Assembly (NCBI GenBank): GCA_964343305.1
Contig: CAYFJO010000081.1
Location: 1 to 31,847 of the forward strand
DNA from: CAYFJO01 sp964343305
GTDB taxonomy: Bacteria; Planctomycetota; Planctomycetia; Pirellulales; Pirellulaceae
DNA length: 31,847 bases
Direction of reading: 5' to 3'
The notes beneath the pieces were generated by a model that did not search any database, was not told the origin of the DNA, and saw only the letters and a list, made by a program, of their open reading frames with translations. Position 1 is the stretch's first letter. Each line of letters begins with the position of its first letter. This document shows, one piece after another, positions 16,481 through 26,900 of the stretch. Both the position numbers and the translations under genes were made by a program.

Positions 16481-19420
16481 ATGTACCGAAAGAACTCGAC
16501 TTCGTTCATCTTTTTTGCAATGACATTCATCTCGTGGGTCGGGCTCCAGGCGGCTCCTCCTAAGAAACTGGCGAGCCCTGTCGTAACGAAGAGCACTCCG
16601 AAACATCGCACGCCGATCGAAGTTGACATCACCGGGGCGAAGCAACTTTTTCTCGAAGTCACCGATGGTGGCGATGGCACGTCGTATGATTGGGCCGACT
16701 GGATCGAGCCGCGTCTGATCGGCAAGGACGGCGAAAAGAAGTTGACCGACCTGAAGTGGAAACGCCTCAATGGTCGCGCGAACGTTGGCAAGAATCAAGG
16801 TGGCGGTCCGCTGAAAGTCGGCGGCGATCTAATCAACCACGGCATCGGCACGCACGCCCGATCGCTGATTGTTTACGATCTGCCCGAAGGTTACACGCTG
16901 TTTCGAGCCGAGGGTGGTCTAGACAACGGTGGCACGGATCAGGCGAACAGCCGGACCAGCGTTCAGTTTCGCGTTTCGACGTCGGCCAATTCGCATTTTG
17001 TCGAGCCGCTGAACGTCAAGTTGCTCGAGGGCTTCGAGGCAGAACGGATTTATTCGGCAGGCGTTGGTGAGATCGGCTCGTGGGTCGCGCTGGGCGTCGA
17101 CGGCAACAGCCTAATTGCCTCGGACCGTCAAGGGCCAATGTACCGCATCGTGCCACCGCCGATCGGCAGTGGAGAACAGGCCAAAATCGAAAAGATGGAA
17201 GTCGAGGTCGGTCACGCCAACGGACTGTTGAAAGCGTTCGGAAGCTTGTACGTCGTCGGCAAAGGATTCGGCGGGCAAGGCGGCAAGTCGGGCTTGTTCC
17301 GGCTGACCGATACGACCGACGACGGCAAATACGACAGCGCTGAGTTCCTGATGAAGCTGGCCGTGGGCAGCGACCATCACGCACACGCCGTGATCCTCAG
17401 CCCGAATCGCGATCGGCTCTATATTCTGTGCGGTAACAGCACCAATCCGCCCGACGAACTGGCGGCCCGTCACATCCAACACCAAGCCGAAGATCAACTG
17501 CTACCTCGCAGCACTTACTATGGCCACAACACAGGCCGCAAAGCACCGGGCGGATTCGTCGTGACGTGCAAACCTGATGGAACGGATCGCCGTTTCTTGT
17601 GCGCGGGCTTTCGCAATCCCTATGACATCGCCTTGAACAACGACGGCGAGTTGTTCACGTTCGACGCCGACATGGAATATGACATCGGCGGACCGTGGTA
17701 TCGCCCGACTCGCGTGAATCACTGCGTTAGCGGTGGCGAATTCGGCTGGCGTTGGGGCGCGGGCAAGTGGCCAACCTATTACACAGATACGGTCGGCGCG
17801 GTGGTCGACATTGGCCGCGGCAGCCCAACCGGAGTTGTGTTTGGCTACGGCGCAAAGTTCCCCACCAAATACCAAGACGCTCTGTTCATATGCGACTGGA
17901 CGTATGGTCGAATCATGGCCGTGCACCTGGAAGAACATGGCGCGACGTACGGCGGAAATTTCGAGGAATTTGTTGCTGGGCGCGGCTTGCCAGTCAGCGA
18001 CATTGTAATTCATCCAACCGACGGTGCGATGTATTTCATTGTCGGCGGCCGGAGAAATCCGACGTCGCTGCTCCGGGTCGTTTACACAGGCACGGAGTCG
18101 ACGGAGCACTCGGAAGACGAAACAGAAGACACTCCAGAACGTAAGCTTCGTCGGTTGCGAAAACAGTTGGAAGCATATCACGGAAATGCTTCGCCGGAAG
18201 CGATCGACGTTGCTTGGCCTCATTTGGCGCACGACGATCGCGCGGTGCGCTACGCCGCTCGAACCGTTCTCGAACATCAACCGGCCGACTCATGGCGTGA
18301 ACGAGCGTTGTCCGAAACCAGGCCGCTGGCTGTGATCGAAGCCATGACCGCGCTGGCTCGCGTTGATGACGCGAAGCACAAAGATGCTGTCCTCAAAACG
18401 CTAAACCTGCTCAACTTCAATTCGTTGCCACGCATGCAGCAACTCGGACTCCTTCGCGCTTATGAGTTGACGTTCATTCGAATGAACGGCTCGAATGACG
18501 CGACAACACAGCATTTGATCAAGTATCTGTCACCGCATTTCCCCAGCAACGACATCGCGCTCGATCGAGAATTGTGTCAGGTGCTGTTGTATTTGAATGC
18601 ACCCGGCACGGTCGCCAAGTCGGTGCAAAAACTGGTCAACGCCGAGACGCAAGCCGAGCAGATGTTCTATACGTATCACCTGCGAACGATCGCCGGCGGC
18701 TGGAGCGACCAGGATTTGACAACGTATTTCCAGTGGATCGTGCAAGCCGACGCCCATTCCGGCGACTACATCGGCGGCGGGCACTTCAAGAACTTTCTGA
18801 AGATGGTGCGGCAAGAGTCTGAAAAGCGATTGAAGCCAGAGCAGACGCAACTCGTGAAGAAGATCATGGACACCAAGCCCGAGCCGCCGGCGATTGCGAA
18901 ACTCGAACCTCGCGAAGTCGTAAAGAAATGGACGGTCGAAGATTTGAAACCGGCGCTCGTCGAGGTCGAAGCCAACCGATCATTCCTACGCGGCAAGCGA
19001 CTCTATACCGCCATGTGTTCCAAGTGCCATTTGTTCGGCGGCAAGGGCGGCGCGCTGGGACCGGACTTAACTTCCGTGGGCAACAAATTGAAGCCCGCCG
19101 CGCTGTTGACCGAAATCATCGAGCCGTCGAAAGTGCTATCGGACCAACACGCGTCGGTGATCCTGCAGCTCGAAAGCGGCAAGATTGTCACCGGTCGCGA
19201 AGTCGGCGGAGACGAGAAAACGCTCAAGCTGGTCGTCGATCCGGAGCGGTTGGATCAAGTCGTCGAGATTCAAAAGTCCGACATCGTGGCGCGAAAAAAG
19301 TCGCCGGTATCTTTGATGCCGCTGGGCATGTTGAACACGCTCGAAGCACAAGAGATTTTGGACTTAATGGCCTACGTATCGGCCGCCGGTCAAAGTAACG
19401 GCAAAGCGTTCCAACAGTAA
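16481..19420 (+). CDS. NPCBM/propeller/HEAT/cytochrome c protein (TIGR02603 heme domain)
   Basis: 979 residues. I choose the ATG at 16481 because a typical signal peptide follows it (YRKNSTSFIFFAMTFISW) and GTGGGAAA precedes it. An ATG at 16439 overlaps the sulfatase stop (ATGA) but adds 14 residues in front of the signal. Order of parts: an NPCBM-like carbohydrate-binding domain (~45-173, including GIGTHARSLIVYDLP), a six-bladed dehydrogenase-like propeller (~177-537, with FGYGAKFPTKYQDALF), HEAT-like helices (~545-800), and a PVC-type heme domain (~830-979) with CSKCH at 846-850 and SLMPLGM near the end. It should be periplasmic or surface-bound, bind a glycan, and pass electrons via heme; the oxidised substrate is unknown. 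Its pairing with a sulfatase points to a sulfated glycan. Confidence 0.92.
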   Translation: MYRKNSTSFIFFAMTFISWVGLQAAPPKKLASPVVTKSTPKHRTPIEVDITGAKQLFLEVTDGGDGTSYDWADWIEPRLIGKDGEKKLTDLKWKRLNGRANVGKNQGGGPLKVGGDLINHGIGTHARSLIVYDLPEGYTLFRAEGGLDNGGTDQANSRTSVQFRVSTSANSHFVEPLNVKLLEGFEAERIYSAGVGEIGSWVALGVDGNSLIASDRQGPMYRIVPPPIGSGEQAKIEKMEVEVGHANGLLKAFGSLYVVGKGFGGQGGKSGLFRLTDTTDDGKYDSAEFLMKLAVGSDHHAHAVILSPNRDRLYILCGNSTNPPDELAARHIQHQAEDQLLPRSTYYGHNTGRKAPGGFVVTCKPDGTDRRFLCAGFRNPYDIALNNDGELFTFDADMEYDIGGPWYRPTRVNHCVSGGEFGWRWGAGKWPTYYTDTVGAVVDIGRGSPTGVVFGYGAKFPTKYQDALFICDWTYGRIMAVHLEEHGATYGGNFEEFVAGRGLPVSDIVIHPTDGAMYFIVGGRRNPTSLLRVVYTGTESTEHSEDETEDTPERKLRRLRKQLEAYHGNASPEAIDVAWPHLAHDDRAVRYAARTVLEHQPADSWRERALSETRPLAVIEAMTALARVDDAKHKDAVLKTLNLLNFNSLPRMQQLGLLRAYELTFIRMNGSNDATTQHLIKYLSPHFPSNDIALDRELCQVLLYLNAPGTVAKSVQKLVNAETQAEQMFYTYHLRTIAGGWSDQDLTTYFQWIVQADAHSGDYIGGGHFKNFLKMVRQESEKRLKPEQTQLVKKIMDTKPEPPAIAKLEPREVVKKWTVEDLKPALVEVEANRSFLRGKRLYTAMCSKCHLFGGKGGALGPDLTSVGNKLKPAALLTEIIEPSKVLSDQHASVILQLESGKIVTGREVGGDEKTLKLVVDPERLDQVVEIQKSDIVARKKSPVSLMPLGMLNTLEAQEILDLMAYVSAAGQSNGKAFQQ

Positions 19421-19738
19421 CCGGGCGCGAATACCGCGGAAGAATGCAAAATGGAACCTGGTGCTTTGTCAACTTTCAATTTTGGGATCGTGTGCCACTG
19501 GCTCTGTCAGTGCAAATCCTGATGGTGTTAGTACTTGCGAAGCACTGGCAGAGCCAGTGGCACCCCAACTTTCTACTTTGACAAAGCGCTAGCGTTAAGA
19601 CCCGTCGTTTGGCGGACGCGAAGCGATGTTTTACGAGACCTGATTCACGGCCTTGTCCAAAGCCGCATTTTTCTAGGCACATGGCATCGTGCGTGGTTTG
19701 TGCTACGAAGTTCAACTGTGACAGATTACAATCGTTAC
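19421..19738. other. Intergenic region containing a MITE-like repeat
   Basis: About 318 bases between two co-directional genes. Most of it is the inverted-repeat element at 19463-19587. The frame of the downstream gene stays open back to 19535, but this leader has no export signal and partly overlaps the repeat, so I do not count it as coding. No clear promoter is seen. Confidence 0.5.
19463..19587. repeat. MITE-like palindromic element
   Basis: Outer arms GCTTTGTCAA (19463-19472) and TTGACAAAGC (19578-19587) are perfect 10-bp inverted repeats. Inner arms of 22 bp at 19492-19513 (starting GTGCCACTGGCTCTG) and 19542-19563 pair with a single mismatch around a 28-base centre. The whole is about 125 bp, non-coding, and folds into one long hairpin, like a small non-autonomous mobile element or a compound REP unit. 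No clear target-site duplication is visible. Confidence 0.65.
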
Positions 19739-22423
19739 ATGAACACGCTTCCTCGAATCCTCGTCACTTGCCTTCTGTTGGCGCCGATTACGGCCGCGGC
19801 GGACGATGTCTTTTTGCGAACCTATTGTGTCGCTTGTCACGGGCCGAAAGAACAGGAGTCCGACTTGCGGCTCGATACGACCAATCGCCTCAAGGGCGAC
19901 GCATTGGCCGCTCGTTGGCACAAAATCCGGCGGATGATCGAAGAGCGAGAGATGCCGCCCCAGGACGCCCCTCAGCCGGACGAAGTTGCGAGATCGCGAT
20001 TTCTTAAGTGGATTCAGGAGACTTACGGCGAAGCCACGTTCAAGCGAGGCGACCACTGGGCATTCCAACCAATCGTTCGTCACGAGATCCCCAGCGACGT
20101 TGGACAGCACTCAAATCCGATCGACGCGTTTGTCCGTTCGAAACTCAAGCAAAGCAAACTCCAGACATCTCCGCCCGCCGAGCGGCGCACGTTGATTCGC
20201 CGCGTCACGCTCGACTTGACCGGTCTGCCGCCGACGCTCAAACAGGTACAAGAGTTCGTCAAGGATCCCAGCGATGTAGACGTCGCCTTCGCGCGCGTCG
20301 TCGATCGGCTGTTACGTTCTCCGCAGTACGGCGAGCGATGGGCGCAGCATTGGCTGGACGTGATTCGCTGGGCCGAGACCGTCGGCTTCGAAACCAACCT
20401 CGAGCGTACCAACGCCTGGCACTATCGCGATTGGGTCATCGATTCGTTGAACGAAGACAAGCCGTACGATCGTTTTATCTTCGAGCAACTCGCGGGCGAC
20501 ACGGTCGCCGAAGACGCGGCCCTTGGATTTGCGGTCGCGGGACCCGCGAATCTTCCCGGCCAGATCGGTCGCGATACGGAAGCGATGCGACAGGCCCGAC
20601 AGGACGAACTCGACGAAGTCATCCGCACGGTGAGCCAAAGTTTGTTTGGCCTGACAATTGGCTGCGCTCGATGTCACGATCACAAATTCGATCCAATCCG
20701 CCAGCGCGACTACTATGCCATGCAAGCGACCTTTGCCGGTTTGTCGTACGGCTATCGTCGATTGCGCGGCGAACAAAATGATCAATGGGCCGCACAGGTG
20801 CCAAAGCTCCTTGAAGAGTTGGAACGACTGCGACAAGAACTTTACAAAGTGCAAAACCAATTTCAATTACATACGGCGCTGCGCTCCATCGAAACCGAGA
20901 CATTTGCTCCGCTCCAGGCAGATGCCGTGCGAATGGAAATCGCCGCGACGTGCAGCCGGGCGGCGTCGCTTTATGAGTTTCAACTCTGGTCAAATACGAC
21001 GTCGATCAACGTCGCTCTCGCATCGGAAGGAGCGAAGCCATCGGCTTCCAGCTTTGCGTTGGCAAATCAAACGCGGCATTTCGACAACCTCATCGATGGC
21101 TCGGTCGATAAACGACAGGCGTTTCCTTGGGCCGCCGCTCAGCCAGGTCCCGCGTGGATACAAATCGATCTTTCTTCACCCGCGAGAGTCGATCGTGTCG
21201 TTTGGTATTCGGGTTCGAGCACGCCGGCCAGTTACGAAATCAAAGTCCACGACGTGTTGTCCGGCAAGTGGAAAACGGTAGCGGATACACACGGTCGTGT
21301 GCCGCGAGTGGACGATCTGCGTGCCGCCAAAGATGTGAAGATTAAGAACTTGTCCGCAGAGCAAGTTGATTCTCTGATGAAGTTGCTCGCCAAGATTCGC
21401 GCGACCCAGGCTGAGTTAACTCGACTATCAAACGGGCCGCAGGTTTACGCGGCACGTTTTGAGGAAGGCCCCGCGCTAACGTATTTGCTCAAGCGTGGCG
21501 ATCCAATGCAACGAGCGGGCGTTGTTGCGCCTGGCGTTCCGAGTTTCTTGAACGACCGAGTTGCGCAGGGAGTTTCTGAACGCGAGTTAGAACGCCGGCT
21601 CGCACTCGTTCGGCATTTGACTCGGCCCGATCATCCGCTGACGTCACGAGTGATGGTCAATCGTGTTTGGCAACATCATTTCGGCGTCGGGTTGGTCGAG
21701 ACGCCGTCGGATTTTGGCAGAATGGGAGCCCGGCCGTCGCATCCCAAGCTCCTGGATTGGCTGGCGACGGAGTTCGTCGCCAATGGCTGGTCGCTGAAGA
21801 AGTTGCATCGGTTGATCGTCATGTCACAGGCCTACCGGCAATCGAGCCGTCCGCGGGACGACGCCATGGCAATCGATGCCGAGTCTCGTCTGTTGTGGCG
21901 ATTTCGACCTCGCCGATTAAATGCCGAGGCGATTCGCGATTCGATCCTTGCGGTGAGCGGCAAGTTGAACACCGAGATGCATGGTCGGGGCTTCGATTTC
22001 TTTGACCGCCGAGGCGGATTGTCCGATTACACGCCGAAAGAGACGTTCGACAAGAGCGGTTGGCGTCGCATGATCTACGCACACAAAATCCGCATGGAGT
22101 CGGTCGACATCTTCGGCGCGTTCGATTGTCCGGACGCGGGACAGATGACGCCGCGACGTCCGCAGTCGATCACACCGATCCAGTCGCTTGGTCTGTTTAA
22201 CAGTCCGTTTGCCAATCGCCAAGCTGCGTTTCTTGCTGAACGCGTTCGTGGTGAAACGTCGAACGACCTGGGCCAGTGCGTAGACCGGGCGTTCGAGTTG
22301 GCTCTCGCTCGCCGTCCTGACGAGACTGAGCGTGCACGAATGATCGAGCTTGCGAAGGCCCACGGGCTGGACCAAGTTTGTCGAGTGATCTTTAATTCCA
22401 GTGAGTTTGTCTTCCTACACTGA
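19739..22423 (+). CDS. PSCyt1-DUF1549-DUF1553 protein with discoidin-like insert
   Basis: 894 residues from the ATG at 19739; the frame is open 68 codons further back, but the signal peptide (MNTLPRILVTCLLLAPITAA) fixes this start. Order: PSCyt1 cytochrome domain with heme motif CVACH (30-34, codons 19826-19840) and the typical LRLDTTNRLKGD; DUF1549 (~123-340) with a second heme-like motif CARCHDHKFDP (309-313); a beta-rich insert (~377-523: YEFQLWSNTT, DGSVDKR, PAWIQIDLSSPARVDRVVWY) that resembles an F5/8-type (discoidin) domain; and DUF1553 (~583-884). This family is very common in planctomycetes and is thought to act in the periplasm with a DUF1501 partner, which here follows 90 bases later. 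Its biochemical activity is not established. A 69-bp palindrome separates the two genes. Confidence 0.93.
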   Translation: MNTLPRILVTCLLLAPITAAADDVFLRTYCVACHGPKEQESDLRLDTTNRLKGDALAARWHKIRRMIEEREMPPQDAPQPDEVARSRFLKWIQETYGEATFKRGDHWAFQPIVRHEIPSDVGQHSNPIDAFVRSKLKQSKLQTSPPAERRTLIRRVTLDLTGLPPTLKQVQEFVKDPSDVDVAFARVVDRLLRSPQYGERWAQHWLDVIRWAETVGFETNLERTNAWHYRDWVIDSLNEDKPYDRFIFEQLAGDTVAEDAALGFAVAGPANLPGQIGRDTEAMRQARQDELDEVIRTVSQSLFGLTIGCARCHDHKFDPIRQRDYYAMQATFAGLSYGYRRLRGEQNDQWAAQVPKLLEELERLRQELYKVQNQFQLHTALRSIETETFAPLQADAVRMEIAATCSRAASLYEFQLWSNTTSINVALASEGAKPSASSFALANQTRHFDNLIDGSVDKRQAFPWAAAQPGPAWIQIDLSSPARVDRVVWYSGSSTPASYEIKVHDVLSGKWKTVADTHGRVPRVDDLRAAKDVKIKNLSAEQVDSLMKLLAKIRATQAELTRLSNGPQVYAARFEEGPALTYLLKRGDPMQRAGVVAPGVPSFLNDRVAQGVSERELERRLALVRHLTRPDHPLTSRVMVNRVWQHHFGVGLVETPSDFGRMGARPSHPKLLDWLATEFVANGWSLKKLHRLIVMSQAYRQSSRPRDDAMAIDAESRLLWRFRPRRLNAEAIRDSILAVSGKLNTEMHGRGFDFFDRRGGLSDYTPKETFDKSGWRRMIYAHKIRMESVDIFGAFDCPDAGQMTPRRPQSITPIQSLGLFNSPFANRQAAFLAERVRGETSNDLGQCVDRAFELALARRPDETERARMIELAKAHGLDQVCRVIFNSSEFVFLH

Positions 22424-22430
22424 CCCATCC

Positions 22431-22499
22431 GTTTAACGCTGAGCCGGCAGGCGACGGCAATTCGCGCTCAAGCCGTCGCCTGCCGGCTCGGCGTTAAAC
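22431..22499. repeat. 69-bp palindromic element, copy 1
   Basis: Two 28-bp arms (22431-22458 starting GTTTAACGCTGAGCCGGCAG, and 22472-22499) pair with one mismatch around a 13-base loop. A near-identical element occurs at 30131-30197. It begins 7 bases after the DUF1553 gene stop and ends 14 bases before the DUF1501 ATG, so the transcript would carry a very stable hairpin between the cistrons, which could act on stability or termination. Confidence 0.85.
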
Positions 22500-22513
22500 A
22501 AGAAGATACAACG

Positions 22514-23947
22514 ATGAACAAGATCTATTCTCGCCGCCAATTTCTCGCACACGGCCAGGCCGGCTTGTCGTCGATCGCGTTGGCTGCGATTCTGGCCGGC
22601 GATGCTCGCAGCGAATCGCCCAAAGTCGACCTCGCTCGCCCCTATGCGGTGCGTTCGCCGCACTTCGCGCCAAAAGCGACGCGCGTGATCGAGATATTCT
22701 GTTCGGGCGCGCTCAGCCACGTTGACACATTCGATTACAAGCCGGAGTTGGTGAAACGACACGGACAGCCGTTGCCTGGCAACGAGAAACTCGTCTCCTT
22801 TCAAGGGCCCAACGGCAATCTGACGAAGCCGTTGTGGAAGTTTCGACCGCGCGGCGAGAGTGGCAAGATGACTTCGGACCTGCTGCCGCACATCGGCGGT
22901 TTGGCGGACGAAATCTGTTTTTTCCACTCGCTGACGAACAAATCGAACACACACGGTCCGGCCGAAAACGTGCTCAACACCGGCTTCGCTTTCGACGGGT
23001 TCCCCAGCATGGGAGCCTGGATTAACTTTGCACTCGGTTCGGAGAATCAAAACCTGCCGGCATTCGTCGCGATCGAGGACCCGCGTGGTATGCCGCAATC
23101 GGGTCCGAACAACTGGGCCAGCGGTTTTCTGCCGGCCGCATTTCAAGGAACCGCTTTCAGCACAACCAAGCCGATACGTTATCTCAATCGCCCCGATTCG
23201 ATTTCGGCCGAAACAGATCAGGCGGCGCGCGAGGCGTTGCGGTTTTTGGAGAGCGAAAACCAGAATCGTTTTCCCGGAGACGCGAATCTTTCCGCGCGTC
23301 TTGCCAGTTACGAACTTGCTGCCCGCATGCAATTGTCCGTGCCTGGTGTTGTGAACTTGAAAAAGGAATCCGAAACAACGTTCCGCATGTACGGGGCCGA
23401 CAGCGACAAAAAGGTGAAAGCCGACTTCGCTCGCAATTGCATTCTCGCGCGACGGCTGATCGAACAGGGAGTTCGTTTTGTTCAGGTCTTCAACGGTGCC
23501 TATGCGTCCGGGGGCCGCATCAATTGGGACGGGCACAGCCGACTGAAGGAGCAATACGACGTGCATGGCGAGATTCTCGATCAGCCGGTTGCCGGACTGT
23601 TAAAAGACTTGAAGCAACGCGGCCTGCTCGAATCAACACTGGTTATCTTCGCGACCGAGTTCGGGCGAATGCCCATGTTTCAGGCGGGAACGTACGGACG
23701 CGATCACAATCCCAACGGTTTTACATGCTGGTTGGCTGGCGCGGGCGTTAGGAAGGGCTTCAGTTACGGAGCAACCGATGATTTCGGATTTCGTGCCGAG
23801 CAAGACCGCATCACGCCGCACGATTTTCACGCCACAATCCTGCATCTGCTGGGGCTGAAACACGATAAACTCACGTACTACCACAATGGCATCCAACGCC
23901 GCTTGACCGATGTGCACGGGTGTGTGATTAAGGAAATATTGGCATGA
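22514..23947 (+). CDS. DUF1501 protein, Tat-exported
   Basis: 477 residues, normal for DUF1501. The N-terminus SRRQFLAHGQAGLSSIALAA is a twin-arginine signal (R7-R8), indicating export of a folded protein. The fold belongs to the alkaline-phosphatase/sulfatase superfamily; characteristic stretches are FCSGALSHVDTFDYKPEL, FARNCILARRLIEQGVRFVQ, NWDGHSRLK, ATEFGRMP and GRDHNPNGFTCWLAG. DUF1501 proteins nearly always accompany PSCyt1-DUF1549-DUF1553 proteins, as here, but no reaction has been established. A weak AGAAGA precedes the ATG. The stop overlaps the next start by ATGA (23944-23947), so translation of the next gene is probably coupled. Confidence 0.93.
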   Translation: MNKIYSRRQFLAHGQAGLSSIALAAILAGDARSESPKVDLARPYAVRSPHFAPKATRVIEIFCSGALSHVDTFDYKPELVKRHGQPLPGNEKLVSFQGPNGNLTKPLWKFRPRGESGKMTSDLLPHIGGLADEICFFHSLTNKSNTHGPAENVLNTGFAFDGFPSMGAWINFALGSENQNLPAFVAIEDPRGMPQSGPNNWASGFLPAAFQGTAFSTTKPIRYLNRPDSISAETDQAAREALRFLESENQNRFPGDANLSARLASYELAARMQLSVPGVVNLKKESETTFRMYGADSDKKVKADFARNCILARRLIEQGVRFVQVFNGAYASGGRINWDGHSRLKEQYDVHGEILDQPVAGLLKDLKQRGLLESTLVIFATEFGRMPMFQAGTYGRDHNPNGFTCWLAGAGVRKGFSYGATDDFGFRAEQDRITPHDFHATILHLLGLKHDKLTYYHNGIQRRLTDVHGCVIKEILA

Positions 23948-26900
23948 AGGGCTTGTTTGTTTCGTTCCTGACGATTGTTTGTTGTTCGCTCGCGGGTGGA
24001 TTTGCACCGAATTCATCTGGCGCGGAAACTCGTTCGCAACGAGTCGACATCCACGTTGATGGCGGGTATCCGATTGCTGGCGAACGCAGCCGATTTGCCG
24101 TCTCGCCACAAGGTGACATTTTCTTTACCTACACGCTGGCCGCCGGTGACTTTTCATGTAAGCCGCTTGGTCACATCAATCAGGCTGGCAAAATTCGGAT
24201 GTCGGCGATCGATAGCGAGTCGACGTGGAATGTCGAGGGCTGGGCGACGTATGGTTTTCCCTTCGACCTGGCATGCGATGGCGACGGCGCTCTGCACGTG
24301 GCAACGCGCCATCGTGGGCAACCTTACGGAGTGGATTACTGGCGGCAGGTGGATGGCATCTGGCGGCTGGAATCGTTTGGCGCGGACGTGACCTACGGTG
24401 GAAACAATGTTTCCTTGGGACTGCTCCCGGATGGACGTCCTGTGGTTGTGTGCCTGGATCGCAATCGAACGCGTCTGGCTGTGTGGGAGCGTGGCGATGA
24501 CGGTCACTGGTCCGCAACGCGGCCGCCTGAACTGAGCAATGTCGTCGCAGGCCAGTTTGATCTGGCCGTCCATCAAGATGGAGTCCTTCGAGTTGTTTTC
24601 TGCCCAACAAATGGCGGGCCTGTTTGTGCCATGCGCGATGTACAGGGGCAATGGACTTCGCGGCCAATTGCAACGACAGCCATTTCACGGATGATTGCCG
24701 CGACGCTCGACGACGCCGGTCAACTGCATGTGTCGTTTGCAGCCGGAGACGCGACCGCTGGTACTCGCGAATTGAACTATGCCACGCTTCCGGCGAATGG
24801 CGAGTGGCAAAACAAAGTCGTGGCGAAGTCTGAAGACAATCGTCACGTTGGGCGAGCTGACATCGCCGTCGCAAACGGCCGCGTGGCGATTGCGTGGGAA
24901 CATGGCATTGGGAAACAATTCGCTCCGAAAGACTACGGCGGCAAAGTTGGCTCGGTGAATCTGACCGTAGTCGGCGATCGTGATCCGGAAACGCATGAGC
25001 TTGTCGCAGAAAATGGTGGCCGCCCAGGGCTCGCGCTGTCGCCGGACGGAAACACGGCGTGGGTTGGCGTCTACACGGGAAACGATCACGGCGACGATTT
25101 CTATCTGCTGAATTGCCGGCTGGATGATGGCGAGCCGAAGCCGGCGCAAGTTGCGGATGGTGACCCGGCGAGCATGTTTCGCGACGGCTGTCTGAAGGAT
25201 ATTGAATCTGGAAATGCGAAGGCCCAGCGTCGAGGATGGCAACGCGTTGACCTGAGCGGCCTGTTCGTGAAAGACCGTCTCTCACTGATTGCAGGCTTCT
25301 TGAGCCACGACGATCCATTTATCCGCAGGGCGGCAGTGCGTGAATTGGCCAGTTCGCCTGGCGAAGTCGGACGCTTCCCGATTTGGCTCGATGGAGTGCT
25401 GGATGATCCGTCGACGCTCGTGCGGAAGACGTTTCTTGAAACGTTCGCGGGTGGGAAGCCCGATCAGAAATTTGCACGCCCGATTTTTGAAAAGGCTGTC
25501 ACTAGCGAAGACGCAATGACCCGGCTGACCGCGGCTGAAATTCTGCGTCAGCATCCCGACTGGGTTCGCCCTGAAGCACTTGCGCTCGCCATGAAGAGCT
25601 TCAGCCACGATTTGGACAGCACGAACACTGTCGCAGCCGGCTCGGCCGCGATGGCGCTGGAGCGAATGATCGATGTCGGTCGAACTCGCGAACAATTGCT
25701 AGTGCTTTGCAAGACGGGATCTGCATTGCAGCGAGTGCGTGCCGCGCTGATCCTTTTTCGATGCGGGGATGACATCGATTTGTCGAATCTCGGCGAAGTG
25801 CCGAAGCAGGACAGCGAACAGGCTCAGTTAGCGTTGTGCGGGTTGCTCGGTCAGTTACGGAGCATCGGTTGCGCGCCGCTGCTAGAACTGGCGTTGCTCA
25901 ACAAACATGCTTCGGTTCGGACGGCTGCTGTCTACGCCCTGCGGTCCATCGCTCACGTCGCCGAGTTGAAACCCGTCGCAAAGCATCCCAAAGGTTTTGA
26001 TCTGCTGGCGCTTCGCGCGATCGATCCGTCCAAAACTCACGAACGTGGAATGCATCGAGCCGCGCTTGCCACGCTGGTCGCCGCGCTGCGGCACGGCGAT
26101 GCCAATGTTCGCCAGAAAGCCTGCGATGCACTGAATCGTATCCGCGCGAAAGCGGCAATACCCGCCATCGAGCGATTGCTGGATGATCCGGATGCTGGCG
26201 TGCGATTCGCGGCCCGCGCGGCTGTGGCGACTCTAAACGACCGTCCGTCCGAAGCTCTGATTGACCTCGAACAATGGCAACAGGCGTCGCGTGATCGTCC
26301 CGCTCATCGGTTGGGCAATGTTCATCGGAGGCCGACACGGGTCGTCGATGGCGTGGTTCAGGCTGGATCGGATAAGCAATTGCTGATCGACGACCTGGTT
26401 ATTGAGAAGATGACTGGCTTAAAACGACGCCTTCATCCGTTCGAAAAACATCCGCGCAATCCGGTGTTTCAAGCGCAAATGCCATGGGAAGAGGGTTGGG
26501 CCGATCCGTTCATGTCGACGGTGATTTACGATCGCGACGAGCGTAGCTTCAAGATGTGGTACCGCTGTGGCCCGCGACATTCGTTGAAAGGATACGCCGT
26601 CTCGGCCGACGGAATTCAATGGCAAAGGCCGAACATCGCCCGATCCCCATGGCAGCAGTTCGAGCAGCACAACCTGCTGGGTTTCGAAGGCCAGATCGCG
26701 ACGTGGAAAAAGCCCGGCAACAATGTGCAGTTCTTTCCTGATGCGAGTGGAACTGATCGGTATCTATCGCTGTTTTATCAGCCACCAACGTCGGATTACG
26801 CAACCAGTCGTTCGGCCGATGGCGTCATCTGGGAACCACCTCAATCCGTACGCCACGCCCACGGCGACGTCGTCTCGCTGATCTGGGATCCGGGGCGCGA

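Noticed and set aside
17501..18280. 259-residue minus-strand frame inside the cytochrome gene
   Set aside because: Antisense shadow of a well-supported gene; its text (many R, A, V) has no family resemblance.
19535..19738. 68-codon N-terminal extension of the PSCyt1 protein
   Set aside because: It overlaps the palindromic repeat and precedes a clear signal peptide starting at 19739.
22433..23566. 377-residue minus-strand frame opposite the DUF1501 gene
   Set aside because: Shadow frame; the plus-strand DUF1501 protein is certain.
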